A DNA stretch of 32,525 nt from Gemmatimonadaceae bacterium (GTDB lineage: Bacteria > Gemmatimonadota > Gemmatimonadetes > Gemmatimonadales > Gemmatimonadaceae). Location of the stretch: positions 1 to 32,525 of the forward strand of contig JANWLO010000088.1 of the NCBI GenBank assembly GCA_025450815.1, read 5' to 3'. Of this stretch, positions 1 through 8,762 are shown one piece after another (within the stretch, counting starts at the first letter, position 1; each line of letters opens with the position of its first letter). The notes under the pieces are model-generated. The model was not told the DNA's origin. It saw only the letters and a list, made by a program, of their open reading frames with translations, and did no database searches. The translations under genes were made by a program, and so were the position numbers.

Positions 1-1326
1 GACCCGGATCGCACGGACAACTGGGATCTCTACGTGATCGCGCCAACTCCCGGCGCAACCGCGCGCCAGCTCACGCACAATGATCTCGACGACAGCGATC
101 CGCAGTGGGAGAGCCGCGCAGTCTGGAGCCCGGATGGCAGGGAGATCGCGTTCTTGCAGGGCGGCCCCGACAGCCTGATCTACTTCTCGCTGCAGCGGCT
201 TGCCGTCGTCCCTGCTGCCGGCGGTCCGGTGCGAGTCGTGAGCCGTGCCTTGGATCGCAGCTTCGTGCATCCGGCGTGGTCCGCGGATGGCAAATCGATC
301 TACGCGCAGCTCGAAGACGATGGCTCGATGATTCTCGCGCGCGTGAGTCGCGACGGCGGCACGATCGAGCGCGTGCTGGACGGGCGACGCTCGATTGCGG
401 CGGTGACCGCCGGCGGGTCGCACGTCGCGATCGTGCAGAGCACCCCCACGCACCCGGATGAGCTCTTCGCCGTGGAGCGCGACAGTGCGCGCCAGCTCTC
501 CGATGCAAATCCGTGGCTGCGCGACATTCGGCTCGCCGAGCAGGAGCCCATTGCCGCGAAGAGCAAGGACGGCACGATCATTCACGGTTTTCTGATGCGA
601 CCGGCGGGCACCGATGCGGGCGAGCCACTGCCGACGATTCTTCGGTTGCACGGCGGGCCCGTGTCGCAATGGGAGAACGGCTTCGAGCTGTCGTGGCAGA
701 TGCTCGCCGCGCACGGCTTCGCGGTGGTGGGGATGAACCCGCGCGGAAGCTCCGGTCGTGGGCTGGCGTGGGCGACCGCGATCTACGCCCATTGGGGCGA
801 GAAAGACGTGCAGGACGTGCTCTCCGGCGTCGACTACGCCGTCGCCACCGGCATCGCAGACCCGAAGCGACTCGGCGTTGGCGGTTGGAGCTACGGCGCG
901 ATGCTCACCAACTACACCATCGCGACGGACACGCGATTCAAGGCCGCCATTAGCGGCGCCGGAATGTCAAACATCCTGGCCGGGTTCGGCACCGATCAAT
1001 ACGTGCGCGAATACACGGCCGAGTTGGGCGTGCCGTGGAAGCACCTCGACGCGTGGCTCCGCGTGTCCTACCCGTTCCTGCACGCGGACCGCATCGTCAC
1101 GCCAACTCTGTTCATGGGCGGCGATCTCGACTACAACGTTCCGCTGCAAAACGGCGAGCAGATGTACGAGGCGCTTCGCTCGCTCGGTGTCGAGAGCCAG
1201 CTCGTGATCTATCCGGGACAGCACCATGGCCTCACACGACCGAGCTTCCTGAGCGATCGGCTCACGCGCTACATCGCGTGGTACTCATCGCATCTCGGTA
1301 GCGGCGGCGCCACTGCGGATCGATGA
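1..1326 (+). CDS. S9 family peptidase (prolyl oligopeptidase / acylaminoacyl-peptidase-like), 5' end outside window
   Basis: Frame 1 is open from base 1 (DPDRTDNWDLYVIAPT...). WD40-like beta-propeller repeats (WSPDGREIAFL, WSADGKSIY), then an alpha/beta hydrolase domain with GGWSYGA nucleophile, GGDLDYNVP and GQHHG. Confidence 0.93.
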   Translation, partial: DPDRTDNWDLYVIAPTPGATARQLTHNDLDDSDPQWESRAVWSPDGREIAFLQGGPDSLIYFSLQRLAVVPAAGGPVRVVSRALDRSFVHPAWSADGKSIYAQLEDDGSMILARVSRDGGTIERVLDGRRSIAAVTAGGSHVAIVQSTPTHPDELFAVERDSARQLSDANPWLRDIRLAEQEPIAAKSKDGTIIHGFLMRPAGTDAGEPLPTILRLHGGPVSQWENGFELSWQMLAAHGFAVVGMNPRGSSGRGLAWATAIYAHWGEKDVQDVLSGVDYAVATGIADPKRLGVGGWSYGAMLTNYTIATDTRFKAAISGAGMSNILAGFGTDQYVREYTAELGVPWKHLDAWLRVSYPFLHADRIVTPTLFMGGDLDYNVPLQNGEQMYEALRSLGVESQLVIYPGQHHGLTRPSFLSDRLTRYIAWYSSHLGSGGATADR

Positions 1327-1542
1327 ATACCGTGGAGCGGCTCACCTGATGAGTGCGCCAGCCCAGATTCGATCCGGTCCACATTCGGCGGCTGGAATCG
1401 GGCACCTGGTCGCTGAATCGAAACGCCTCATCGCGAAGTCGGAGTGCCGGCATTACGCTGCTAACTCCAATTGCAAGCTCGCGATGCGGCGTCGGGAAGA
1501 TAGAGCTCGAGTGCGGCGCGTCGATTGCATATGGAGAGGCTG

Positions 1543-2454
1543 ATGATTTCCACGACACATACGTTGCGCGCCCGGCCCATTGTCCTGATCGGCGGAATGC
1601 TCCTCGCCCTCGTTGCAGGCGCTTGCGCGCACAGGACGGTTGTGCCGCCGGAGCCGGGGATCGCCGACGTCGACAGCGCGCGTGCCGCGGAGCTCGCGGC
1701 TGAGGATTCGGCACTGCGCGCGGACAGCACTCGAGTGGATAGCATCGCGTCCCACGGCGATGTGGCGCCGGAATCGCCCCCCCGCGTGATGAGCTTCGAG
1801 TCGCGCGCGGACAGCCTCGACTTCGAAAACAATCGCCAGCTCGCAGAGGAATCGACGGGATTTCGCGTCATCGTGTCGCTGTTCGACCGCCATCTCTGGG
1901 TGGTGAACGGAACGGACACGCTTCGATCCGCGCCGGCAGCGGTCGCGATGGACTCGACGCTCGCGTTCGCGGGTCACGTCTGGAAATTCGAGACGCCTCG
2001 CGGCAAGCGAACCGTACGCGCCAAGTCGGAGAATCCGCTCTGGGTGCCGCCCGATTGGCACTACGCCGAGGTAGCGAAGGAGAATCACCTCGCACTGTCG
2101 CGCGTGCCGCTCAAGGGCTCCGTGAAGATCTCACACGGCAAGAAACTCGAGGTACGCCATCAACAGGTGGGTGTGGTCGTTCCGGATTCCGGCTGGGTGG
2201 CGTTACCACTGGATGAGGAGGTCGTGTTCGACGACACCCTCTACATGCCGCCGCTCGGCACGAAAAACCGCCGCATCTACGGGGAGCTCGGGAGCTATCG
2301 GCTCGATCTCGGCAGCGGCTATCTCATCCACGGAACACCCGAAGAGTCTACCGTGGGCGATGCGGTCACACACGGTTGCGTGCGTCTCAAGGAAGACGAC
2401 ATCGCGTGGCTCTACGAGAACGTACCGTTGGGCACGGGCGTCTACATCTACTGA
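1543..2454 (+). CDS. L,D-transpeptidase (YkuD domain) lipoprotein
   Basis: YLIHGTPEESTVGDAVTHGCVRLKEDDIAWLY is the YkuD catalytic motif. Lipobox LVAGAC. GGAGAGG lies just upstream of the ATG at 1543 (the ORF track starts at a TTG at 1525). Confidence 0.9.
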   Translation: MISTTHTLRARPIVLIGGMLLALVAGACAHRTVVPPEPGIADVDSARAAELAAEDSALRADSTRVDSIASHGDVAPESPPRVMSFESRADSLDFENNRQLAEESTGFRVIVSLFDRHLWVVNGTDTLRSAPAAVAMDSTLAFAGHVWKFETPRGKRTVRAKSENPLWVPPDWHYAEVAKENHLALSRVPLKGSVKISHGKKLEVRHQQVGVVVPDSGWVALPLDEEVVFDDTLYMPPLGTKNRRIYGELGSYRLDLGSGYLIHGTPEESTVGDAVTHGCVRLKEDDIAWLYENVPLGTGVYIY

Positions 2455-2465
2455 ACGGCGCGGCT

Positions 2466-4067
2466 TCAACGAGTACGAAGCAGCTCCATCGCCGCGTTGC
2501 GTCCATTCACCGCCATCACGCTGCCGCCCGGGTGCGTCGCTGCGCCGCACAACCAGACGTGCGGCATTGGCGTGCGAGCTGTGAGTCGCTTCTCCCACAT
2601 GTGCGCGGGAAGAATGTCGCCCTGAAAGATGTGGCCGCCCGTGAGCCCGACTCGAGCCTCGATGTCGGGAGGGCCGAGCACTTCCACATCGATGATGGCA
2701 TCCGGCAAGTTCGAGGTGAAGCGCGCCATCGACGCGATCACGCGCTTCCCCACTTCCGTACGGCGTGAGCTCCAGTCGCCGCGCGCGAACGTGTGCGGCA
2801 CGTACTGCGCGAACACGCTCAGTGTGTGTACGCCCGGCGGCGCGACCGACGGGTCGTAGACAGTATGGAGGTATTGCTCCGTCCAGATACGGTCGGGGAG
2901 CTCTCCGGCGTTGGCGGCACGATGTCCGATCACCCACTCCTCGACCGTGAGCGGCGTGTTCACCTGCCCCGTGTGATGCGGCTCGTTCGTTCCTGGGCGC
3001 GCGCGATAATTCGGCAGCTCACGCAGCGTCATGTTCACCTTCACCGTAACGCCCTCGATCGGCACGGACTCGACCTGGGTGCGCCATCCAGCGTCGGCGG
3101 CGTCGCCGAGCAGTCGCAGCGTCACGCGAGGATCCGCGTTGGACACGACGTCGTGCGCGGCGATGCGTTCGCCTGACTCGAGCTCCACGCCAACTCCAGG
3201 TAGAATGCGCGCGACGCTCACCCCTGTTGCCACGACGGCGCCGGCCTCGCGCGCGATGTCGCAGAGGATGAACGAGATCATCCCCATGCCGCCGCGCACG
3301 TAGCCCCAGGTGCCGGGCATGTCGTACATCCGGCCCGAGGCGTGGTGGTACCAGACGGATGCCGTGCCCGCGTCCGTGGGCGATGCGTTCGTGCCGATGA
3401 CGCCCTGGCCGAGGTAGGCCATTTGCAGCCGCTCATCGCGAATGAAACGCTGTACGCACTCGAGCATCGACCATTCGTTTAGCAGCGCGCGCGCGTCGTG
3501 ATCGTCTCCGAGCCGCCGATCGATCTCCTCGCGCGTGGGCGCCGGGTCGAGCCAGAGGTCGCGATCGCCGGCGGGGCGCAGCGCCTCACGCAGTCGCGAC
3601 TTCACCGCCAACATTGCCCTCCACCCCTTCACGTCCGCTGGCGCCAGCTTGCGAACCTCTGCCTCACAGCGCTCGTCGTCGTTCCAGAGCTGAACGCTCG
3701 AGCCATCCTCGAAGGGCACGAACAGCCCGCCCGTTGCCGGCATCCAGTCGAAGCCGTGGGCCTCGAGGCCGAGCTCCTCGATCACTTTTGCGTGCAGCAA
3801 CCCGCACACGTACGCACAGGGCGAGAAACGAACACCGGGAAACGGCTCAGCCATAGTGCACGCGCCGCCCACGCGGTCCCGCGCTTCGAGCACGAGCACC
3901 CGCTTGCCCGCGCGCGCGAGGTACGCCGCGCAGGCCAACCCGTTGTGCCCCGCTCCGACTACAACGACATCCCAACTCGTTCGCGAGAGTGCCGAGACGG
4001 GCTCTGGGAGCCCGACCTTCCCGAGTTTTTGAGCCGCTGGTTGTGCCAAATGCTCGTGAGCCGCCAT
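2466..4067 (-). CDS. NAD(P)/FAD-dependent oxidoreductase (phytoene desaturase / PYROXD2-like)
   Basis: N-terminal dinucleotide-binding motif VVVVGAGHNGLACAAYLARAGKRVLVLEARDRVGG; C-terminal GAATHPGGSVMAVNGRNAAMELL. Confidence 0.9.
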   Translation of the reverse strand: MAAHEHLAQPAAQKLGKVGLPEPVSALSRTSWDVVVVGAGHNGLACAAYLARAGKRVLVLEARDRVGGACTMAEPFPGVRFSPCAYVCGLLHAKVIEELGLEAHGFDWMPATGGLFVPFEDGSSVQLWNDDERCEAEVRKLAPADVKGWRAMLAVKSRLREALRPAGDRDLWLDPAPTREEIDRRLGDDHDARALLNEWSMLECVQRFIRDERLQMAYLGQGVIGTNASPTDAGTASVWYHHASGRMYDMPGTWGYVRGGMGMISFILCDIAREAGAVVATGVSVARILPGVGVELESGERIAAHDVVSNADPRVTLRLLGDAADAGWRTQVESVPIEGVTVKVNMTLRELPNYRARPGTNEPHHTGQVNTPLTVEEWVIGHRAANAGELPDRIWTEQYLHTVYDPSVAPPGVHTLSVFAQYVPHTFARGDWSSRRTEVGKRVIASMARFTSNLPDAIIDVEVLGPPDIEARVGLTGGHIFQGDILPAHMWEKRLTARTPMPHVWLCGAATHPGGSVMAVNGRNAAMELLRTR

Positions 4068-4217
4068 GGCGGAATAGTGCCGATCACACGCCTTAGCGGG
4101 AAGGTGGATCTGTGGTAGAGCCCGCTAGCGAGCTAGTAGAAATGTGCAATAAATGCCGCAATCTGCCGTGAGTATTGCTCAACGCCGGCGGCACAAAGGT
4201 CTCTAACACCTTGATTT

Positions 4218-4229
4218 TTAAGTACTTAA
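4218..4229. promoter_or_regulatory. 12-bp perfect palindrome TTAAGTACTTAA in the AT-rich leader upstream of the pilin
   Basis: Read directly from sequence; lies about 115 nt before the pilin ATG. Regulatory role is inferred. Confidence 0.35.
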
Positions 4230-4343
4230 TCTGTTTCGTCCGCTTGGTATCGGAGGTGCCTTGCTCAGTCCGTGAAACACCCGGCATCCTACCCCAACCC
4301 CAGCGGGTGCACGGGAACGCAAACACCTGTCACGGAGGGAACG

Positions 4344-4721
4344 ATGTCCCGTATGCGCAAGGGCTTTACCCTGATCGAGCTTCTGATCGTCGTGGTCATC
4401 ATCGGCATTTTGGCCGCGATCGCGATTCCGAAGTTCGCGAGCACGAAGGAAAAGGCGTATCTGGCTTCCGAGAAGTCGGATCTTCGCAACATGGCGACGT
4501 CGGAGGAGGCTTACTTCTCTGGCAACCAGATCTACAGCACGAATCTGAGCGACCTGAACTTCACGACTTCGCAGGGCGTGTCGATGTCGGGCATGGCCGC
4601 GGACGCGAAGGGCTGGAAGGCGACGTCGAGCCACATTGCGACGTCGAAGCAGTGCTACGCCGGCTTCGGCAGTCAGGCCGCTGCGACGACCCTCGACGGT
4701 ATCATCACCTGCGATCCGTGA
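4344..4721 (+). CDS. Type IV pilin / prepilin-type N-terminal cleavage/methylation protein
   Basis: MSRMRKG|FTLIELLIVVVIIGILAAIAIPKF class III signal; CACGGAGGGA Shine-Dalgarno before the ATG at 4344; C-terminal Cys pair typical of a pilin D-loop. Confidence 0.95.
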   Translation: MSRMRKGFTLIELLIVVVIIGILAAIAIPKFASTKEKAYLASEKSDLRNMATSEEAYFSGNQIYSTNLSDLNFTTSQGVSMSGMAADAKGWKATSSHIATSKQCYAGFGSQAAATTLDGIITCDP

Positions 4722-4760
4722 TCTGACGCGTCGCTCACGCGACGCCGCCAGCACGACGTG

Positions 4761-4791
4761 CAACGCCCCGCCGAATTTGCGCGGGGCGTTG
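4761..4791 (+). terminator. Intrinsic terminator-like hairpin after the pilin gene
   Basis: Perfect 11-bp stem CAACGCCCCGC / GCGGGGCGTTG with a 9-nt loop; T-rich (TTCGTTT) downstream. Confidence 0.8.
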
Positions 4792-4804
4792 TTCGTTTCG
4801 GTGA

Positions 4805-5146
4805 GACGCCCGACGCGATTGCGCCGTTCCCCGTCACGATGAGCGGGCGTTTCGCGGCTGCAAGGAGTGCGGTCGCGCCCTCGACCGCTCCGCGATCGAG
4901 GACGCCGACACTCTCGTAGCGTGGCAGACGGAGGGGTCGGTGCCATCGCGAGACGATCCGCGCCTGTTGCGCATCTTGGGTGACGTCGCTGGGGACGGGG
5001 CCGGGCCGTCCGTTTCGTGCGAGGTGGAACGCTTCCTTGATGACATAGGGGATCTCCTCGAAGTTTTATCAGGGTGCAGAAAAACCAGGAACAGCGGGAC
5101 GCAGACTCGCCGAGGTGAACTGAGAGACGCAGGAGAGTGGGATTAA
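4805..5146 (+). pseudogene. Possible gene remnant: open frame without a start codon in its 5' half
   Basis: Frame reads ...HDERAFRGCKECGRALDRSAIEDADTLVAWQTEGSVPSRDDPRLLRILGDVAGDGAGPSVSCEVERFLDDIGDLLEVL... with G/C-biased third positions, from the TGA at 4802-4804 to the TAA at 5144-5146. The first ATG/GTG/TTG in frame is the GTG at 4940. Confidence 0.4.
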
Positions 5147-5232
5147 AGTCTTCCCTGATGGACCCACCTGCCGGTTTGCCTCTGCGGCTCTGCGTATCCT
5201 CTGCGGCTCTGCGTCCCTCTTTTGTCTTTTTC
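5078..5232. repeat. Imperfect inverted-repeat intergenic element with an internal tandem repeat
   Basis: CCTCTGCGGCTCTGCGT occurs at 5179-5195 and 5198-5214 (19-bp period). The left arm ACGCAGACTCGCCGAGG (5099-5115) is an imperfect reverse complement (about 14/17). Flanks GAAAAACC / GTCTTTTTC are also roughly complementary. Confidence 0.6.
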
Positions 5233-5394
5233 TTTCTTTTCAGAAACCTCTTATACGAGATCAGTTGTGCTTGGTGATCGGCACGGTGATTCCGGTGATG
5301 TCGGTTTCCTGAAACGCGTCAGTGCGTTCCCCTTCTTGATGACATCCGATCGCAGTGAAGCTCACATGAGCGTCCCGACCGAGCGGAAAACCAA

Positions 5395-5423
5395 AAAGCC
5401 CCTTCCGGGTTGGAAGAGGCTTT
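5395..5423 (-). terminator. Intrinsic terminator, best read on the minus strand
   Basis: AAAGCCCCTTCC-GGGTT-GGAAGAGGCTTT, 12-bp stem with one mismatch; a T run follows on the minus strand (GGGGCTTTTTGG). Confidence 0.65.
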
Positions 5424-5477
5424 GATCCTTCGCCGCTCCCCGATTTGGTGGGAGAGGCGCTTCGGCATTTTAGTCGA

Positions 5478-5567
5478 TCATGCTCGCAGTCTCTTTCCCA
5501 CGCAGATAAGCCCCACGATAAGAAGGGGAATAAGGACTAGAGCAATGAGGACGAGCGACAGATTCAT
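5478..5567 (-). CDS. Putative 29-aa single-span hydrophobic micro-protein
   Basis: Minus strand ATG to TGA: MNLSLVLIALVLIPLLIVGLICVGKRLRA, one hydrophobic helix with a basic C-terminus. A terminator hairpin follows. No strong Shine-Dalgarno seen. Confidence 0.4.
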   Translation of the reverse strand: MNLSLVLIALVLIPLLIVGLICVGKRLRA

Positions 5568-5806
5568 GAGTACGATTGCAAAAGGTCCCGAGAAAAAAAA
5601 TACTTAGCCGTGATTTGCGAGGCGCTTCTCCGAACTAGATACATTGTCGAGTCAGTGCTGTCAACATCGCACCCCTGCCCATCCGGTCAGGTGCGCAACT
5701 CCTCAGGAAAAGCGGCACGCCGGAGTCTGCGCACTTGTCAGATCGGCCCGTAACGCACCATCGTAGTGCAGTCGTGTTGCACTCCCACTCAAACGAGGTT
5801 CTGACG

Positions 5807-6640
5807 ATGGCGAGCTCCGGCGGATCTTCCAACTATTCGTCGATGTCGGACGCCGACCTGCGCGCACTCGAGAAGGACGGCTCGCTCGCGCCGGCTGCCT
5901 GGCAGGAGGTGGTGGACGAGCTCGGGCGACGACGGCAGACTGGTGCGAGCACCGCGGCTCCGTCCGCGCCGGCCGCCGCCGCGCCAGCGCCGGCGCCAGT
6001 GGCTAGCGCCGCGCCTCCCGCGGGCGACGGCGACACGCGACTGTCCCAGGCCGTGCAGCATCTCCAGGCGCTGCTCGTCGCCGGCGAAACGCTCGTCGCT
6101 TACGCCGTGCAGCGGCGGCTGTTTGCGCTTCTGCACCGGCGCGTGCTCGTCGCTGCGACCAGCGGCCGTCTCATTCGCATCGAGCGCGGAATTTTCGGAG
6201 GCTACTCGCCATCGGACATGCGCTGGCAGGACATCGACAGTGCCAATCTCCGCGTCGGCATCTTCGGCGCCGATCTCACTGTCACCTCGCGCGGACGCCA
6301 GGATCTCGCGTCGTCCGGCCCCACGTCGGGAGCAATCGTGTCGCACGGACTGCGCAAGTCGCAGGCAGAGCAGGTCTATCGCGCGGCGCAGGCGCAGGAG
6401 CAGTCGTGGCGCGAGAAGCGCCGCGTGCGCGATCTCGACGAGCTGCGCGCCAAGTCCGGCGGTATCCAGCTCGGCGGCGGCGGCGGCAGCGGCGCCGGCC
6501 CGCTCGGCGCGGGCAGCGGCGGCGCCGCCGGTGATGATCCGCTCGCGCGTCTCCAGCGTGCAAAGGAGATGCTCACGGGCGGACTCATTACCGACTCCGA
6601 ATATGAATCGATCAAGGCGAAAATCGTCGATCGGATGTAG
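5807..6640 (+). CDS. SHOCT domain protein with a PH-like (bacterial PH) central domain
   Basis: C-terminal DPLARLQRAKEMLTGGLITDSEYESIKAKIVDRM (SHOCT); central LLVAGETLVAYAVQRRLFALLHRRVLVAATSGRLIRIERGIFGGYSPSDMRWQDI (PH-like). ATG at 5807 with AACGAGG upstream. Confidence 0.8.
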   Translation: MASSGGSSNYSSMSDADLRALEKDGSLAPAAWQEVVDELGRRRQTGASTAAPSAPAAAAPAPAPVASAAPPAGDGDTRLSQAVQHLQALLVAGETLVAYAVQRRLFALLHRRVLVAATSGRLIRIERGIFGGYSPSDMRWQDIDSANLRVGIFGADLTVTSRGRQDLASSGPTSGAIVSHGLRKSQAEQVYRAAQAQEQSWREKRRVRDLDELRAKSGGIQLGGGGGSGAGPLGAGSGGAAGDDPLARLQRAKEMLTGGLITDSEYESIKAKIVDRM

Positions 6641-6643
6641 CGC

Positions 6644-8710
6644 TCAGAAATCGTAGCGCACGGTACCGAACACCGCGCGCGGTTGTCCCGGCGCGTACAG
6701 TCCGCCGGCCACGAGCTCGGGGTATGCCCTGTCGAGGAGATTCCGCACCCCGAGCTCGAGCTCCGTGTGCTTGATGCGCCACGTCGCACTGGCGTGCATC
6801 AGCGCGTACGCGCTCAGCACTACACCCGGCTCATCGAACGGCGAATAGGGTCCCACCGCGTTCGTGCTAACGCGCACGGTCCACGGAGCGCTTGGCGGCG
6901 CAAGCTCCAGCGCCGCGGAGCCGATGTACTTCGCGGTGTTGTAGATGCGGAGCCCCGACAGCGTATCGATCCGGGTCTCGTCGTCCTCCGCCTGCGAGAT
7001 GAAATGTTTGTAGCGCGCGTCGTTGAACGTCCAGTCGCCGGAGAGCGTTAGGGATTTCGTAATCGGCGCGCGCAGCCCGAGCTCCACACCCTGATGCCGG
7101 CTCGCGCCACCGCTGCTCGATCCTGATGTGAGCGGATTGAACGTCTGCTCGTTGCTCACGTCCATTCGAAAGAGCGCGGCAGTTGCGCTCACGCCGCCGC
7201 GATTGAACTTCAACCCGCTCTCGTACGCCCACACCGTGATGAAGGGGAGCGAGGGATCTTCGATCACTCCATCCGTCGAACGGAATCCCCTGGAAACGTT
7301 CGCGTATACGCCGAAGGCGTCGGTGAGCTTGACGAGCGCGCCGACCTTGGGTGTGAAGATCCCGTGCGCCTCCTGCGAGGGATCCTCGCCATCCGGCTCT
7401 GAGCGCGTGTCCAACAGGTCGTAGCGCGCACCGAGGTCGAGCCGGAGACGGTTGGTGACATCGATGCCCGCCTGCGCGAATAGCCCACCGCTCGTCTGGT
7501 GCGCGTGCAGCAGCGCCTGTGCCGAATCGCGCGTGCGGTCGGTGGTGAACCAATTCTCATAGTGCGACTGATCGAACCGTCCCTCGCCACCTAGCGTGAG
7601 CTCCGCGCGCGAAAGCTGCCACGTGACTGCCGATGTCGCACCGAATCCGATGCGATTGTCGGTCTCCTCCGTCTGGCTGCCATTGCCCTCGAACACTCCA
7701 CCGGCGGGCGGAATCGTGCGAAAGAGGTGCCAGTCGCCCTGCGTCGCATACACGGTGGACCGCCAGAGCATGTTGCCATCGAGCACGCGCAGGCTCGCGC
7801 GTTCCTGCGCGTGCAGCTTGTGTCCTCCGTCGCTCTGGTTCGACACTATGTCATAGTCGTGACTCGCGAACTCGGACTCGCTGAGATAGCCAGCCGAGCT
7901 CCACTGCGATCCGTAAAGCTCCACTCCGCCGTCGATGGTGGTGCTCGGCGACAGGTTGCGCACGATGCGAAGGTGCCCCTGACCGAGATCGTAGTCGCTG
8001 TTGGGGCGCCATCCTCCCTCGTGGACAGCGCGCGCGCCGATCACGCCATGCGTGGCGGAGTCGGCGCCGAATCCCGAAAGCACAGTTCCCTCGATGTGTC
8101 CCGCAGATCCGCCGTTCACCCACGCGCGCGTGCCATCGAGGCGGTCGAGCGTGCGCACGTTCACGATTCCGGAGAGAGCGAAGTTCCCGAACAGCGCGCT
8201 GGTTGGGCCTTTGATGACGTCCAGATCCTGGATCGCCTGCGGAAATATCAAACTCCAGTCGTTGTAGCCCTCGGCGTGTCCGTTCACTGGCTCGTTCACC
8301 GGTACACCGTCGATCCATAGCGCGAGATCGGTGGAGTGGTCGGAACTGAAGCCACGCACGGAGGCGTCGGAGGCGAAGCCCGGACCCTGCCCCTGAATGT
8401 GAACCTCCACGCCGGCGGTTTGACGGAGCAGCTCCCACGGCGAAGTCGCGGGAGTGCGCTCGATGTCGAGTGGCGTGACCTGCACCGCCTGTCTCGACTC
8501 GGCGGGTTTCACCGGCGCGGCGGTGATGGTGACGACGGCGAGTCGCGCGGCGGCGTGCGCGCGCGCCATCTCGGAGGCGTGACTCGAGTCGGCGCCCGAC
8601 GAATCGGCGTGGGCGCTATCTGCGTGGGCGCTATCGAGGCGTGCAGGCTGCTGCGCCGCCGCGCACATGGGCGCAGCAACGCAGGCACAGACGAGCAATT
8701 GGCGAAACAT
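6644..8710 (-). CDS. TonB-dependent receptor
   Basis: Signal peptide MFRQLLVCACVAAPMCAAAQ; plug domain (ASVRGFSSDHSTDLALWIDGVPVNEPVNGHAEGYNDWSLIFPQAIQDLDVIKGPTSALFGNFALSGIVNVRTLD); C-terminal barrel ending in ...RAVFGTVRYDF. Confidence 0.94.
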   Translation of the reverse strand: MFRQLLVCACVAAPMCAAAQQPARLDSAHADSAHADSSGADSSHASEMARAHAAARLAVVTITAAPVKPAESRQAVQVTPLDIERTPATSPWELLRQTAGVEVHIQGQGPGFASDASVRGFSSDHSTDLALWIDGVPVNEPVNGHAEGYNDWSLIFPQAIQDLDVIKGPTSALFGNFALSGIVNVRTLDRLDGTRAWVNGGSAGHIEGTVLSGFGADSATHGVIGARAVHEGGWRPNSDYDLGQGHLRIVRNLSPSTTIDGGVELYGSQWSSAGYLSESEFASHDYDIVSNQSDGGHKLHAQERASLRVLDGNMLWRSTVYATQGDWHLFRTIPPAGGVFEGNGSQTEETDNRIGFGATSAVTWQLSRAELTLGGEGRFDQSHYENWFTTDRTRDSAQALLHAHQTSGGLFAQAGIDVTNRLRLDLGARYDLLDTRSEPDGEDPSQEAHGIFTPKVGALVKLTDAFGVYANVSRGFRSTDGVIEDPSLPFITVWAYESGLKFNRGGVSATAALFRMDVSNEQTFNPLTSGSSSGGASRHQGVELGLRAPITKSLTLSGDWTFNDARYKHFISQAEDDETRIDTLSGLRIYNTAKYIGSAALELAPPSAPWTVRVSTNAVGPYSPFDEPGVVLSAYALMHASATWRIKHTELELGVRNLLDRAYPELVAGGLYAPGQPRAVFGTVRYDF
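8606..8635 (-). repeat. 15-bp tandem repeat encoding DSAHA units in the mature N-terminus of the TonB receptor
   Basis: GGCGTGGGCGCTATC / TGCGTGGGCGCTATC in direct tandem; protein reads LDSAHADSAHADSSGADSSHAS. Confidence 0.7.
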
Positions 8711-8762
8711 GGTCTCCGTTCCACTCGAGAAGGCGGCGCGGGACAGTCCCGCGTCGCACGAA

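Noticed and set aside
1340-1530. Possible tRNA-like T-arm (GATTCGATCC) near 1364
   Set aside because: No acceptor stem, anticodon arm or CCA end could be paired around it.
4240-4265. Possible sigma-54 promoter (TTGGTATCGGAGGTGC) before the pilin
   Set aside because: GG and GC are 10 nt apart as required, but the -12 element lacks the TTGC context and the -24 lacks GGCAC; match too weak.
5222-5425. 67-aa plus-strand ORF MSFSFFSETSYTRS...
   Set aside because: Begins inside the repeat element and ends inside the terminator hairpin; no Shine-Dalgarno or recognisable composition.
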